A stretch of DNA of 64,000 nucleotides from the NCBI GenBank assembly GCA_002408205.1, contig DHQY01000007.1:359177-423176 (forward strand). The letters run 5' to 3'. Below, one piece after another: positions 35,311 to 41,532 of this stretch (position 1 is the first letter of the stretch; each line of letters opens with the position of its first letter). The notes under the pieces were generated by a model that did not search any database, had not been told where the DNA came from, and saw nothing but the letters and a program-made list of their open reading frames with translations. This stretch comes from Bacteroidales bacterium UBA5326 (GTDB taxonomy: Bacteria > Bacteroidota > Bacteroidia > Bacteroidales > UBA932). Both the position numbers and the translations under genes were made by a program.

Positions 35311-35401
35311 AAGATATTTAGAGCGGGAAACGCCTCCCATTGGCTGAAGCCAATGGGGTCTTCCCTCCGCGGGCGCGAGGTTTCCCTTCTCTAAATATCT
35401 T
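35311..35401 (-). repeat. 91-bp palindromic element, copy 2 (inverted)
   Basis: The ends are perfect 12-base inverted repeats AAGATATTTAGA and TCTAAATATCTT, followed inward by GGGAAAC / GTTTCCC. Between them sit CTCGCGCCCGCGG and a hairpin CCCATTGGC-TTCA-GCCAATGGG. Relative to the copies at 1-58 and 36651-36741 it is in reverse orientation. It is exactly 91 bases, like copy 3. The outer palindrome extends loosely to GAAGAAC on the left and GTTCTTC on the right. Confidence 0.85.
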
Positions 35402-35749
35402 GTGGTGTTCTTCGCTTGTGTGGAATGGAAAAGTTGCAGATTTTCCGAGGCAAACCAGGTTTTTTTGAGGCAAAGTTCGTGTTTTGTACAGGGTAAACCC
35501 GGATTACCGCGTAAGGCCCAATTTGAGAAAATTAAGCACCAGAATATCAAGCATTTAAAAACAAAAAAATCCCTCTTGCGCGGCACTCCGGGTTTGCCCG
35601 GCTGTGGGTCCAGTTGACCCGGCTGGTCTAGTTGCATGCTGGCACGGCTGCGAACCTGTCTTGTCTGGTTTCCCTGACTGCGGGCCTGCTGGCTAACCCG
35701 TTTGGCACTACTGGCCCTGGTAGCCCGGTTGTGGGTTTGGTTGAAGGCG

Positions 35750-35770
35750 GAGCGCCAAAGTTATTTGGCG
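35750..35770. repeat. Perfect short hairpin
   Basis: GCGCCAAA and TTTGGCGC are perfect arms around the loop GTTA, in GC-rich intergenic DNA. It is not followed by a T run, so it is not an obvious terminator. Confidence 0.5.
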
Positions 35771-35817
35771 CTTACATCAGGCGCTGCTCCACAGCACCGC
35801 TCTTTTTGGCTGCAGCC

Positions 35818-36053
35818 TCAGGGAAGGTGGTAAGTAACAGCCATGTGATAAAGACCCGCAATACTCTATTATTAAAGTCATTAGCGGCTTATACTCATTT
35901 ATTACTACTTACCACCCCCTGCCGTTTTTACGGGTTTTGGGCAATTTGAGGGGGAGGTAGTAAGTAATAGAAATATTAAAAATGCACGTAATATACTGTA
36001 TTTAAGAGCATAGCAGGTATTAGGTTTATTTTTACTACTTACCACCTTCCCTG
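35818..36053. repeat. Twin ~100-bp elements with inverted termini
   Basis: The outermost ends are a perfect 18-base inverted repeat, CAGGGAAGGTGGTAAGTA at 35818-35835 and TACTTACCACCTTCCCTG at 36036-36053. Inside lie two copies in the same direction, about 35821-35919 and 35949-36051. Each begins GGTGGTAAGTA or GGTAGTAAGTA and ends TACTACTTACCACC, and their cores share a conserved pattern near the right end (CATAGC or CATTAGC, then TAT, then TTTATT). Confidence 0.78.
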
Positions 36054-36237
36054 GCGGACCTGTTCCCGACTTCCTACCGTTGAAAAAGTGGCGTTGCTAT
36101 TAAAGAGGTGGCTCTGCTGTGCCGGTGGACAACTGGCTACATCAAACTTTTAGGCTATTCTTCGCACCGCACCTCAAAGAATGGGAAACACCTCCCTGGC
36201 ACTTCCCGAACTGTGATTACAGTTATTGGATCATAGG

Positions 36238-36354
36238 TATTTTGTGATAGGCCACTATCAGTGCCCGTCAGAGGAATTCGCAAGGCCACATACAATGCGC
36301 TTGTATAGCCTTGCCGGTTCCTCTGTCGGGGGTACCTTTGCCTATCACAAAATA
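36238..36354. repeat. 117-nt nested hairpin
   Basis: Four paired segments stack: TATTTTGTGATAGGC (36238) with GCCTATCACAAAATA (36340), AGAGGAA (36270) with TTCCTCT (36318), CAAGGC (36281) with GCCTTG (36308), and ATACAA (36290) with TTGTAT (36301) around a five-base loop. The pairs are all perfect. The middle sections are asymmetric internal loops. It looks like a structured RNA or a large mobile palindrome. Confidence 0.8.
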
Positions 36355-36447
36355 AATCATATCTCTCCTATCTGTTTATGTCGTTTTGTGGCGCACATCA
36401 ATTCCATCTTTTTCCTTTGCAAATGCGGAGCAGACCGGAGGTCGCGC

Positions 36448-36509
36448 AGGTAAGAGTCAAGTGATAAACTTTTAGGTATTTGCGGTTAATTGGATTTTGA
36501 CCCTTGCCT
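36448..36509. repeat. Inverted repeat AGGYAAGRGTCAA
   Basis: AGGTAAGAGTCAA (36448-36460) pairs with TTGACCCTTGCCT (36497-36509), 11 of 13 positions exact with the others compatible with G-T wobble. The loop is about 36 bases. Confidence 0.6.
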
Positions 36510-36513
36510 ATAC

Positions 36514-36616
36514 AGATGGGATTTGTGTGCGCCAGTTTTTCGCATGAATCAGAAAGTACCAGAATAACAGTGTGTTAAAGATCGCCGTTTGAATTTGGCG
36601 CAAACAGATCCCATCT
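36514..36616. repeat. Inverted repeat ending GTGCGCC / GGCGCAAAC
   Basis: AGATGGGATTTGTGTGCGCC (36514-36533) faces GGCGCAAACAGATCCCATCT (36597-36616); 18 of 20 positions are complementary. The interior of about 63 bases shows no gene. Confidence 0.65.
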
Positions 36617-36650
36617 ATCTACGTCATGCTCTCAAAAAAACGCCAGTCAC

Positions 36651-36741
36651 AAGATATTTAGAAAAGGGAAACCTCGCGCCCGCGGAGGGAAGGACCCGGT
36701 TGCGCCAGCAACTGGGAGGCGTTTCCCGTTCTAAATATCTT
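36651..36741 (+). repeat. 91-bp palindromic element, copy 3
   Basis: Same 12-base terminal arms and GGGAAAC / GTTTCCC inner arms as copy 2. The central hairpin is CCCGGTTGC-GCCA-GCAACTGGG: both arms differ from the other copies, and pairing is kept. It lies in an open frame whose translation contains YLEKGNLAPAEG and GGVSRSKYL, peptides that also appear in the reversed copy 2 and, partly, in copy 1. Confidence 0.85.
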
Positions 36742-36834
36742 GTGGAAGTCCTTGCTTGTGTGAAAATGGTACAGTGGCGGGTCTGCCGCTGCCTTCTGGG
36801 CACCGGAAGCGTTCTGATAACAATACAAAAAACA

Positions 36835-36856
36835 GTCAAGGCTAAATAGCCTTGAC
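36835..36856 (-). terminator. Intrinsic terminator of hcp
   Basis: GTCAAGGCT and AGCCTTGAC form a perfect nine-base stem with a four-base loop. On the minus strand it lies 25 bases past the hcp stop and is followed by TGTTTTTTG. Confidence 0.8.
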
Positions 36857-36881
36857 CGTTCTTTGGTTGCGCGAGCAATGG

Positions 36882-38498
36882 TTAGAGCTCAGGCTGAGGG
36901 CCTATGCCGAAATTTTCTACAAGCACTTTGGTCACGTTCGGAGATAAAAATCCGGGCAATGTGGGCCCCAGATGGATATTTTTAACGCCGAGGCTCAACA
37001 GTGCAAGCAGTACTATCACGGCTTTCTGTTCGTACCAGGCAATGTTATACAAAATGGGCAGCTCGTTTACATCTTTTAGCCCAAAAGCATCTTTTAGGGC
37101 CAGAGCTATTACTACCAGCGAATAGCTGTCATTGCACTGACCGGCGTCAAGAACCCTGGGAATTCCTCCGATGTCACCCAAAGGAAGCTTGTTATACCTG
37201 TATTTGGCGCAGCCGGCGGTTAAGATCACGTTATCTTTTGGAAGTGACAAGGCATAGTTGGTATAATATTCACGGTTCTTCATTCTTCCGTCGCAACCGG
37301 CCATTACCACAAAACGTTTGATGGCACCGGACTTAACTGCATCAACAACCTTATCGGCCAAAGCAATCACCTGATTGTGGGCAAAACCGCCTATTATTTC
37401 ACCTTTTTCAATTTCGGTGGGAGGCGGACAGGCTTTAGCGCGGGTTATCAATTCAGAAAAATCCTTTTTGCCGCCTTGTTCGCGGGCGGGAATATGCTTT
37501 GCACCGGGATAGCCGGCAGAGCCTGTTGTATACATTCTATCCAGGTACGTAGCAGTTTTCAATGGCGGTACAATACAGTTGGTTGTAAAGAGGAACACTC
37601 CGTTGAAGGCTTCAAATTCTTCGCGCTGCTTCCACCATGCATTGCCGTAGTTACCCACAAAATGAGGGTACTTTTTAAAGGCAGGATAATAATGTGCCGG
37701 AAGCATCTCGCCGTGAGTATATACATCCACTCCTGTACCGGCGGTTTGTTCTAGCAATTCTTCCATGTCTTTAAGGTCGTGTCCGCTTATAAGGATACCC
37801 GGATTTTTACCTACTCCGATGTTCACTTTGGTAATTTCGGGATTCCCGTATGTGGAGGTATTGGCCTTATCGAGCAGGGCCATGGCTTTTACTCCAAAAC
37901 TGCCCACTTTCAGTACCAGGGCGGTAAGTTCATCTGCAGAGATGTCGTTACGTGATACTTCCGCCAGGGCGTCTTCTATATGAGCATAAATTTCCTCGTC
38001 TTCGTAACCCAGATTGAGCGCATGTTCAGCATAGGCGGCCATGCCTTTCAAACCGTATATGCTCATCTGTTTTAGGGAGCGAAGGTCTTCATTGCTCTCA
38101 CTAAGCACTCCCACAGAAGCCGCAACTGTCAGATATTCTTCTTCGCCGGCATACACGTTAACTTCCGGCATTGCGGGCAGGGTAACGTTGTTGGCATTTG
38201 CCTTCTCCGTAAGTTTTTTCTTTGTAGAAAAGGCTTCTGCAAGCTTTGCCTTAAGGGCCTCATCGTCAAAATTGGCGTTAGTAATGGTGCAGAACAAAGC
38301 GTCCAGAAGAAAACGACTGGCAGCCGGATCTGACAGTCCTTTAGTCCGTAACGCCCTTTGAACAATTGCTATACCTCTTGAGGTATAAAGCAGCAGATCC
38401 ATGTATGCAGCTGTCTGCGGTTCTTTTCCGCAAACTCCTTTTATGGTACAGCCTTTATTAAAAGCCGTTTCCTGACATTGAAAACAAAACATGCTCAT
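36882..38498 (-). CDS. hcp: Hydroxylamine reductase (hybrid cluster protein)
   Basis: The 538-residue protein has the N-terminal cluster cysteines C5, C8, C17 and C23 in FCFQCQETAFNKGC and GVCGK, and downstream hybrid-cluster ligands such as GKNPGILISGHDL, FTTNCIVPP, AGCDGRMKNREYY and DAGQCNDSYSLVVIAL. Hcp reduces nitric oxide or hydroxylamine and guards against nitrosative stress. A TGTAA-N6-TTACA palindrome between hcp and the divergent Crp/Fnr gene suggests direct regulation by it, as in the HcpR system of Porphyromonas. The gene is monocistronic. Confidence 0.95.
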   Translation of the reverse strand: MSMFCFQCQETAFNKGCTIKGVCGKEPQTAAYMDLLLYTSRGIAIVQRALRTKGLSDPAASRFLLDALFCTITNANFDDEALKAKLAEAFSTKKKLTEKANANNVTLPAMPEVNVYAGEEEYLTVAASVGVLSESNEDLRSLKQMSIYGLKGMAAYAEHALNLGYEDEEIYAHIEDALAEVSRNDISADELTALVLKVGSFGVKAMALLDKANTSTYGNPEITKVNIGVGKNPGILISGHDLKDMEELLEQTAGTGVDVYTHGEMLPAHYYPAFKKYPHFVGNYGNAWWKQREEFEAFNGVFLFTTNCIVPPLKTATYLDRMYTTGSAGYPGAKHIPAREQGGKKDFSELITRAKACPPPTEIEKGEIIGGFAHNQVIALADKVVDAVKSGAIKRFVVMAGCDGRMKNREYYTNYALSLPKDNVILTAGCAKYRYNKLPLGDIGGIPRVLDAGQCNDSYSLVVIALALKDAFGLKDVNELPILYNIAWYEQKAVIVLLALLSLGVKNIHLGPTLPGFLSPNVTKVLVENFGIGPQPEL

Positions 38499-38527
38499 AA
38501 ATTCTTATTTTATAGTTTGATAATAAA

Positions 38528-38535
38528 CAAAAGTA
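38528..38535 (-). promoter_or_regulatory. -7 box (TACTTTTG) of hcp
   Basis: TACTTTTG on the minus strand. The operator palindrome centre lies about 30 bases upstream of its first base, a class II activator distance of roughly -40 from the predicted start of transcription. Confidence 0.55.
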
Positions 38536-38553
38536 GTATAAGATTAATATAAT

Positions 38554-38575
38554 AAATGTAACATCTGTTACATTT
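38554..38575. promoter_or_regulatory. Crp/Fnr operator, perfect palindrome between hcp and its regulator
   Basis: Arms AAATGTAACA and TGTTACATTT surround TC, giving TGTAA-CATCTG-TTACA at its core. It is the only operator-like element in the divergent region and lies about equidistant from both promoters. The same half-sites recur at 39907-39922 and 40033-40048. Confidence 0.75.
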
Positions 38576-38589
38576 ATTTGAAAAAAGAC

Positions 38590-38597
38590 TATATTTG
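38590..38597 (+). promoter_or_regulatory. -7 box (TATATTTG) of the HcpR-like gene
   Basis: TATATTTG ends seven bases before ATG 38605. A longer frame from TTG at 38578 would include this box, so ATG 38605 is the true start. Confidence 0.6.
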
Positions 38598-38604
38598 TAT
38601 TGTC

Positions 38605-39285
38605 ATGATAAACATTTATGCTTCACCCATATTTAAGGATGTACCGGAGCACGTTGTAGACAAGATTCTTGAAAGAAAATACAAACTATTACAATTTCGT
38701 GCCGGAGCTCTTATTGCCATGCAGGGTCAGACGTACAGAACATTGTATATTATTGATGAAGGTAAGGTTCGGGGAGAAATGACCAACGAAGAAGGTGTCA
38801 ATGTCATTATTGAAGAGATAGAAGCGCCCCGGGTGATAGCCCCGGCCTTCTTTTTCTCCACCGAGAACAGGCTCCCTGTAGATATCTATGCTGTAACCGA
38901 TGTGACACTTGTGGCCATCTCTAAGGATCACTTTCTGGATCTGCTGCACAACAACCGGCAAGTGCTCATAAATACCATCCGTTCCATTTCTGACCGCAAT
39001 CAGTTTCTTTCGGAAAGAATCAGGTTACTGCGCTTTGGTACCATAAAAAGTAAACTGTCTGCTTTTCTTATAGAACAAATGCATCTCCATGGTGTTACCG
39101 ATTTTACTATAGCCCAGACACAACAGGAACTGGCAGACCTGTTTGGAGTAACCAGGCCTTCTTTAGCCCGGGCGCTCAGGCAACTTGAAGAAAGCGGTGC
39201 CATAGAAAGACACGGCACGCGACGTTATATAATAAAATCTCCGCTCTCCGGGATCATCCCAGGCGGAGGTAAATCAAAATACTAA
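38605..39285 (+). CDS. Crp/Fnr family regulator, probable HcpR
   Basis: The 226-residue protein has a cyclic-nucleotide-binding-like N-terminal beta barrel, a dimer helix and a C-terminal winged helix with recognition sequence LFGVTRPSLARALRQLEESGAI. It is divergent from hcp, and the palindrome between them fits self- and hcp-control, as for HcpR, which senses nitrosative stress through heme in Porphyromonas gingivalis. Heme binding here is only inferred. The second Crp/Fnr gene at 40079 has an almost identical recognition helix (IFGVTRPALSRAFIQLEEMGAI). The translation start is ATG 38605. Confidence 0.87.
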   Translation: MINIYASPIFKDVPEHVVDKILERKYKLLQFRAGALIAMQGQTYRTLYIIDEGKVRGEMTNEEGVNVIIEEIEAPRVIAPAFFFSTENRLPVDIYAVTDVTLVAISKDHFLDLLHNNRQVLINTIRSISDRNQFLSERIRLLRFGTIKSKLSAFLIEQMHLHGVTDFTIAQTQQELADLFGVTRPSLARALRQLEESGAIERHGTRRYIIKSPLSGIIPGGGKSKY

Positions 39286-39286
39286 T

Positions 39287-39314
39287 ACCATTAATTGTAG
39301 GCGAATACAATGGT
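39287..39314. terminator. Possible bidirectional terminator stem
   Basis: TACC, then ATTGTA, face TACAAT and GGTA across a six-base loop (with a four-base bulge on one side), at the junction of two convergent genes. No clear T run follows, so the call is weak. Confidence 0.35.
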
Positions 39315-39737
39315 ATATGATCCTTCGTACAGGCCGGATTTCTGCGTTTGTTGCACCTGGGAACTGGCAGCCAGCCGTACCGAGGTATTTCCTTCAGAAC
39401 GGTTTTCCGGAAATGCGGAATTGGCTAACGCAGTGTCCAGACTGAAAACATCTCCTTCGAGATTCGAAAGCACGGCCGGCTTCATCACCACGTTGAAAGA
39501 CACTCCTTCACCCGACCGCACTTTCATCTCACCAAGATCTATATTAACCATATCCCCTTCACCCCCGGGATGGCGGTGATTCTCAAACTCAAAATCGGTA
39601 ACGGAAGAAGATTCCACGCTCACAGATTCAACCACTTCTGCCGATATATGACCAATAACGACGGTTTGTGCAAAAATTCCATTTCGCAAAAAGGTGCTGA
39701 AAATAAGCACTGTACAAAGTATTACGTACACTTTCAT
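39291..39737 (-). CDS. Exported DUF4402-like protein
   Basis: The 148-residue protein has a signal peptide (ILCTVLIFSTFLRNGIFAQ). The remaining sequence is beta-rich with ALANSAFPENR in the middle and a final GLYEGSYTIVFAYN, like the terminal strand of DUF4402 or pilin-type sandwich domains (G-Y-x-G-x-Y-x-V-x-x-x-Y-N). It may be a secreted structural or adhesion subunit. The function is not known. It converges on the HcpR-like gene. Confidence 0.6.
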   Translation of the reverse strand: MKVYVILCTVLIFSTFLRNGIFAQTVVIGHISAEVVESVSVESSSVTDFEFENHRHPGGEGDMVNIDLGEMKVRSGEGVSFNVVMKPAVLSNLEGDVFSLDTALANSAFPENRSEGNTSVRLAASSQVQQTQKSGLYEGSYTIVFAYN

Positions 39738-39906
39738 TTCCCTCTGCTTTAAATAAAACCAATATCAATTGGCTCTGTCAGAGCAAATCAATCTTCTTCA
39801 ATCCCCGTTATGTTCTTTTGGATTTCTTTGGATAAATAATGGATAAATAATGAACAGTTCTTTGAGGATTGTGTTCTAAATTTAGCAAAGCGTCACGGCA
39901 TTTGTT

Positions 39907-39922
39907 TGTAATAATTGTTACA
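39907..39922. promoter_or_regulatory. Candidate Crp/Fnr operator (TGTAA-TAATTG-TTACA)
   Basis: Both half-sites match the palindrome before hcp, with the same six-base spacer. It is about 160 bases upstream of the second Crp/Fnr start. Confidence 0.5.
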
Positions 39923-40032
39923 GAAAATGCATTTTATATAAATAAAAACATTATTATCTAGCTATCAATACTTTAAGAAATAAGATATCATTTCTTTTAC
40001 AAAAAAAATTTCAAAAGTCAAAAAACCCGACG

Positions 40033-40048
40033 TGTAACTTTTATTACA
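40033..40048. promoter_or_regulatory. Candidate Crp/Fnr operator (TGTAA-CTTTTA-TTACA)
   Basis: The centre is 24.5 bases upstream of the first base of the -7 box, almost the same as the 25.5 bases at the HcpR-like gene. It predicts activation from about -38 at both promoters. Confidence 0.6.
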
Positions 40049-40064
40049 AAATCATATTTTTTAT

Positions 40065-40072
40065 TATATTTG
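40065..40072 (+). promoter_or_regulatory. -7 box (TATATTTG) of the second Crp/Fnr gene
   Basis: TATATTTG ends six bases before ATG 40079. A frame starting at TTG 40070 would overlap the box, so the ATG is preferred. Confidence 0.55.
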
Positions 40073-40078
40073 TTATGT

Positions 40079-40744
40079 ATGGATCCAATACATTATTCTC
40101 CTGTTTTTGCCGGTCTAACCCCTGATGAAATAGACCGTTTACTGGATGGTCATACCCAGGAGAAATATTTTCGTAAGGGAGATTTTGTCCTTCGCAGGGG
40201 CGAACCGTACAAATCGCTTCTTATCCTTATAAAAGGGGAAGTACATGCTCAAATGAACAATTGCAGGGGCGACAAAATAATTATTGCGGATTTCCATCCA
40301 CCAAAGCCTGTTATCTCTACCACGCTGTTTGCATCAGACAACCGTTCACCTGTAGACCTCCTTGCAATCACAGAAAGTGAAGTGACCGCAATCAGCAAGG
40401 AATACTTCACCTACCTGATGCAAACCAACAGCATGATATTTCTTAACACGACGCGCCATATCTCGGACAGAGCCCAGTTTCTTGTCAACAAAATCAATGT
40501 ACTTATTTACGGGACCATCAAATGCAAACTCGTCAATTATTTTATTGATTACCTGGACAGAAACGGGTCGGCTGAATTTGACATATACCATTCGCACCAA
40601 CATCTGGCAGATATTTTTGGTGTGACACGACCCGCATTATCCAGGGCGTTCATCCAGCTTGAGGAAATGGGTGCTATTATTAAGCACTCCGGTAAACACT
40701 ACTGGGTGAATGAAAAAATCCTGCGTGCCGCAGCCCTTGTCTGA
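40079..40744 (+). CDS. Crp/Fnr family regulator, second paralogue
   Basis: The 221-residue protein is a Crp/Fnr regulator with a beta-barrel sensor and winged helix. Its recognition helix, GVTRPALSRA, matches that of the HcpR-like paralogue 800 bases away (GVTRPSLARA). It has a candidate operator and promoter of the same layout, so both may bind the same sites. No cysteine ligands of an FNR-type cluster are seen. What it senses is unknown. It starts at ATG 40079. Confidence 0.85.
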   Translation: MDPIHYSPVFAGLTPDEIDRLLDGHTQEKYFRKGDFVLRRGEPYKSLLILIKGEVHAQMNNCRGDKIIIADFHPPKPVISTTLFASDNRSPVDLLAITESEVTAISKEYFTYLMQTNSMIFLNTTRHISDRAQFLVNKINVLIYGTIKCKLVNYFIDYLDRNGSAEFDIYHSHQHLADIFGVTRPALSRAFIQLEEMGAIIKHSGKHYWVNEKILRAAALV

Positions 40745-40749
40745 GCGGG

Positions 40750-40998
40750 TTAATCATCGTTATCTCCGTCGGAAAAAGCGTCTTCAAAAGGGGAATTACC
40801 TGTAGAAACCGCTTCGTAATCTTCCCACAGTTCAGTTTCTCTCTGGTACGCGTCATCCTGATAGAGATCAATATTTTCTTCAACAAAATCGGCAAACTCT
40901 TCCATTTCCTGCGCCTTATCCTGCTTACGCTCTTTAGAGGCAGCTTCGGACAGTTTTCTGTACTTGGAAATAATTCCAATAAGTTGTTCCTTTTTCAT
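40750..40998 (-). CDS. Small acidic hypothetical protein
   Basis: The 82-residue product is charged, with Lys/Glu-rich helix-forming sequence (KYRKLSEAASKERKQDKAQEMEEFADFVEEN) and an acidic tail (FEDAFSDGDNDD). I do not recognise a family. It is flanked by the C_GCAxxG_C_C gene, 17 bases upstream on the same strand, and may be co-transcribed with it. Its open frame and a good ATG favour a real gene. Confidence 0.6.
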   Translation of the reverse strand: MKKEQLIGIISKYRKLSEAASKERKQDKAQEMEEFADFVEENIDLYQDDAYQRETELWEDYEAVSTGNSPFEDAFSDGDNDD

Positions 40999-41015
40999 AA
41001 TATACTTTTAACTTA

Positions 41016-41477
41016 TCAGTTACATTCTTTAGTCATCAGATAATCAGCAAAAAGCGCCGCAGCATCTTCTACTATTTTCACACAGGGTCTTTTAGCGTAA
41101 TATGCTGCCGTCCTGGCTTCGGAAATATAAGAGCCATCTTCACCCTTTTTTATCCCTAGTAATTCCCCGCAACAGATAGAACCGTTCTTTTGCCTGAAAC
41201 CTGCTGCCAATTCCCGGACGAGCCGGTATGTCTCATTTTTCCCCCGGCTGTCACCGGCCACTACAGTACCTCTCTCCAACCCTGCAAGAATAAACATCCC
41301 GCATACCGCACCACACGTCTCCCTCATCCTCCCAATACCACCTCCGAAAGGCGCCGACATTCTAAGACCCAGTTCAACAGGCAATTCATAAAGATCTCCG
41401 AATGCAGTCACCACAGATTGGGCGCAATTGTATCCGCTTTTGAATAATTCCACTGCTTTGGCAACTCTATCCTCCAT
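41016..41477 (-). CDS. C_GCAxxG_C_C family redox protein
   Basis: The 153-residue product has the family motif in YNCAQSVVTAFG, APFGGGIGRMRETCGAVCGMF and SICCGELLG, where cysteines are spaced as in the C-GCAxxG-C-C family of anaerobes. These proteins have conserved cysteines thought to act in redox chemistry or metal binding; the exact role is unknown. The divergent gene at 41533 shares a short intergenic region containing a perfect inverted repeat. Confidence 0.85.
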   Translation of the reverse strand: MEDRVAKAVELFKSGYNCAQSVVTAFGDLYELPVELGLRMSAPFGGGIGRMRETCGAVCGMFILAGLERGTVVAGDSRGKNETYRLVRELAAGFRQKNGSICCGELLGIKKGEDGSYISEARTAAYYAKRPCVKIVEDAAALFADYLMTKECN

Positions 41478-41501
41478 TTCAGACTACTTAAAATTTAATG
41501 T

Positions 41502-41527
41502 AAATATAGTCAAAACAGACTATATTT
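41502..41527. promoter_or_regulatory. Inverted repeat overlapping a promoter
   Basis: AAATATAGTC and GACTATATTT are perfect ten-base arms separated by AAAACA. The right arm overlaps the -7 box of the gene at 41533, as expected of a repressor site. Confidence 0.5.
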
Positions 41528-41528
41528 G
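41521..41528 (+). promoter_or_regulatory. -7 box (TATATTTG), leaderless promoter
   Basis: TATATTTG ends four bases before ATG 41533. This fixes the start of the MBL-fold gene; the longer frame from 41428 overlaps the divergent gene. Confidence 0.6.
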
Positions 41529-41532
41529 TTGC

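Larger units (their letters stand above)
35018..36881. other. Gene-free repeat island, 1.9 kb
   Basis: No protein gene could be supported here. The region separates a DUF6515-like gene from hcp and consists almost wholly of inverted and tandem repeats described in separate entries: three 51-bp dyads, two 91-bp palindromic elements in opposite orientation, a pair of 100-bp elements with identical ends, a 117-nt nested hairpin and two further hairpins. The stretch 35402-35740 is GC-rich in its second half with many short CCCGG/CTGG words and a small perfect hairpin at about 35750-35770 (GCGCCAAA-GTTA-TTTGGCGC). Confidence 0.75.
39738..40078 (+). promoter_or_regulatory. Regulatory region upstream of the second Crp/Fnr gene
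   Basis: This 341-base AT-rich gap has no gene. It holds two TGTAA-N6-TTACA sites (39907-39922 and 40033-40048) and the -7 box TATATTTG at 40065-40072. A direct repeat of GGATAAATAATG occurs near 39830-39850. The more distant site may serve in a loop, or act on the divergent gene at 39737. Confidence 0.55.

Noticed and set aside
35632..35949. 105-codon frame in the repeat island
   Set aside because: It crosses the boundary of the twin palindromic elements, has biased composition and no family resemblance, so a gene is not supported.
36589..36849. 86-codon frame across the 91-bp element and its minus-strand counterpart
   Set aside because: It is mainly the element itself and hcp terminator sequence. 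The repeated peptide is listed as an observation; a real gene needs evidence of translation.
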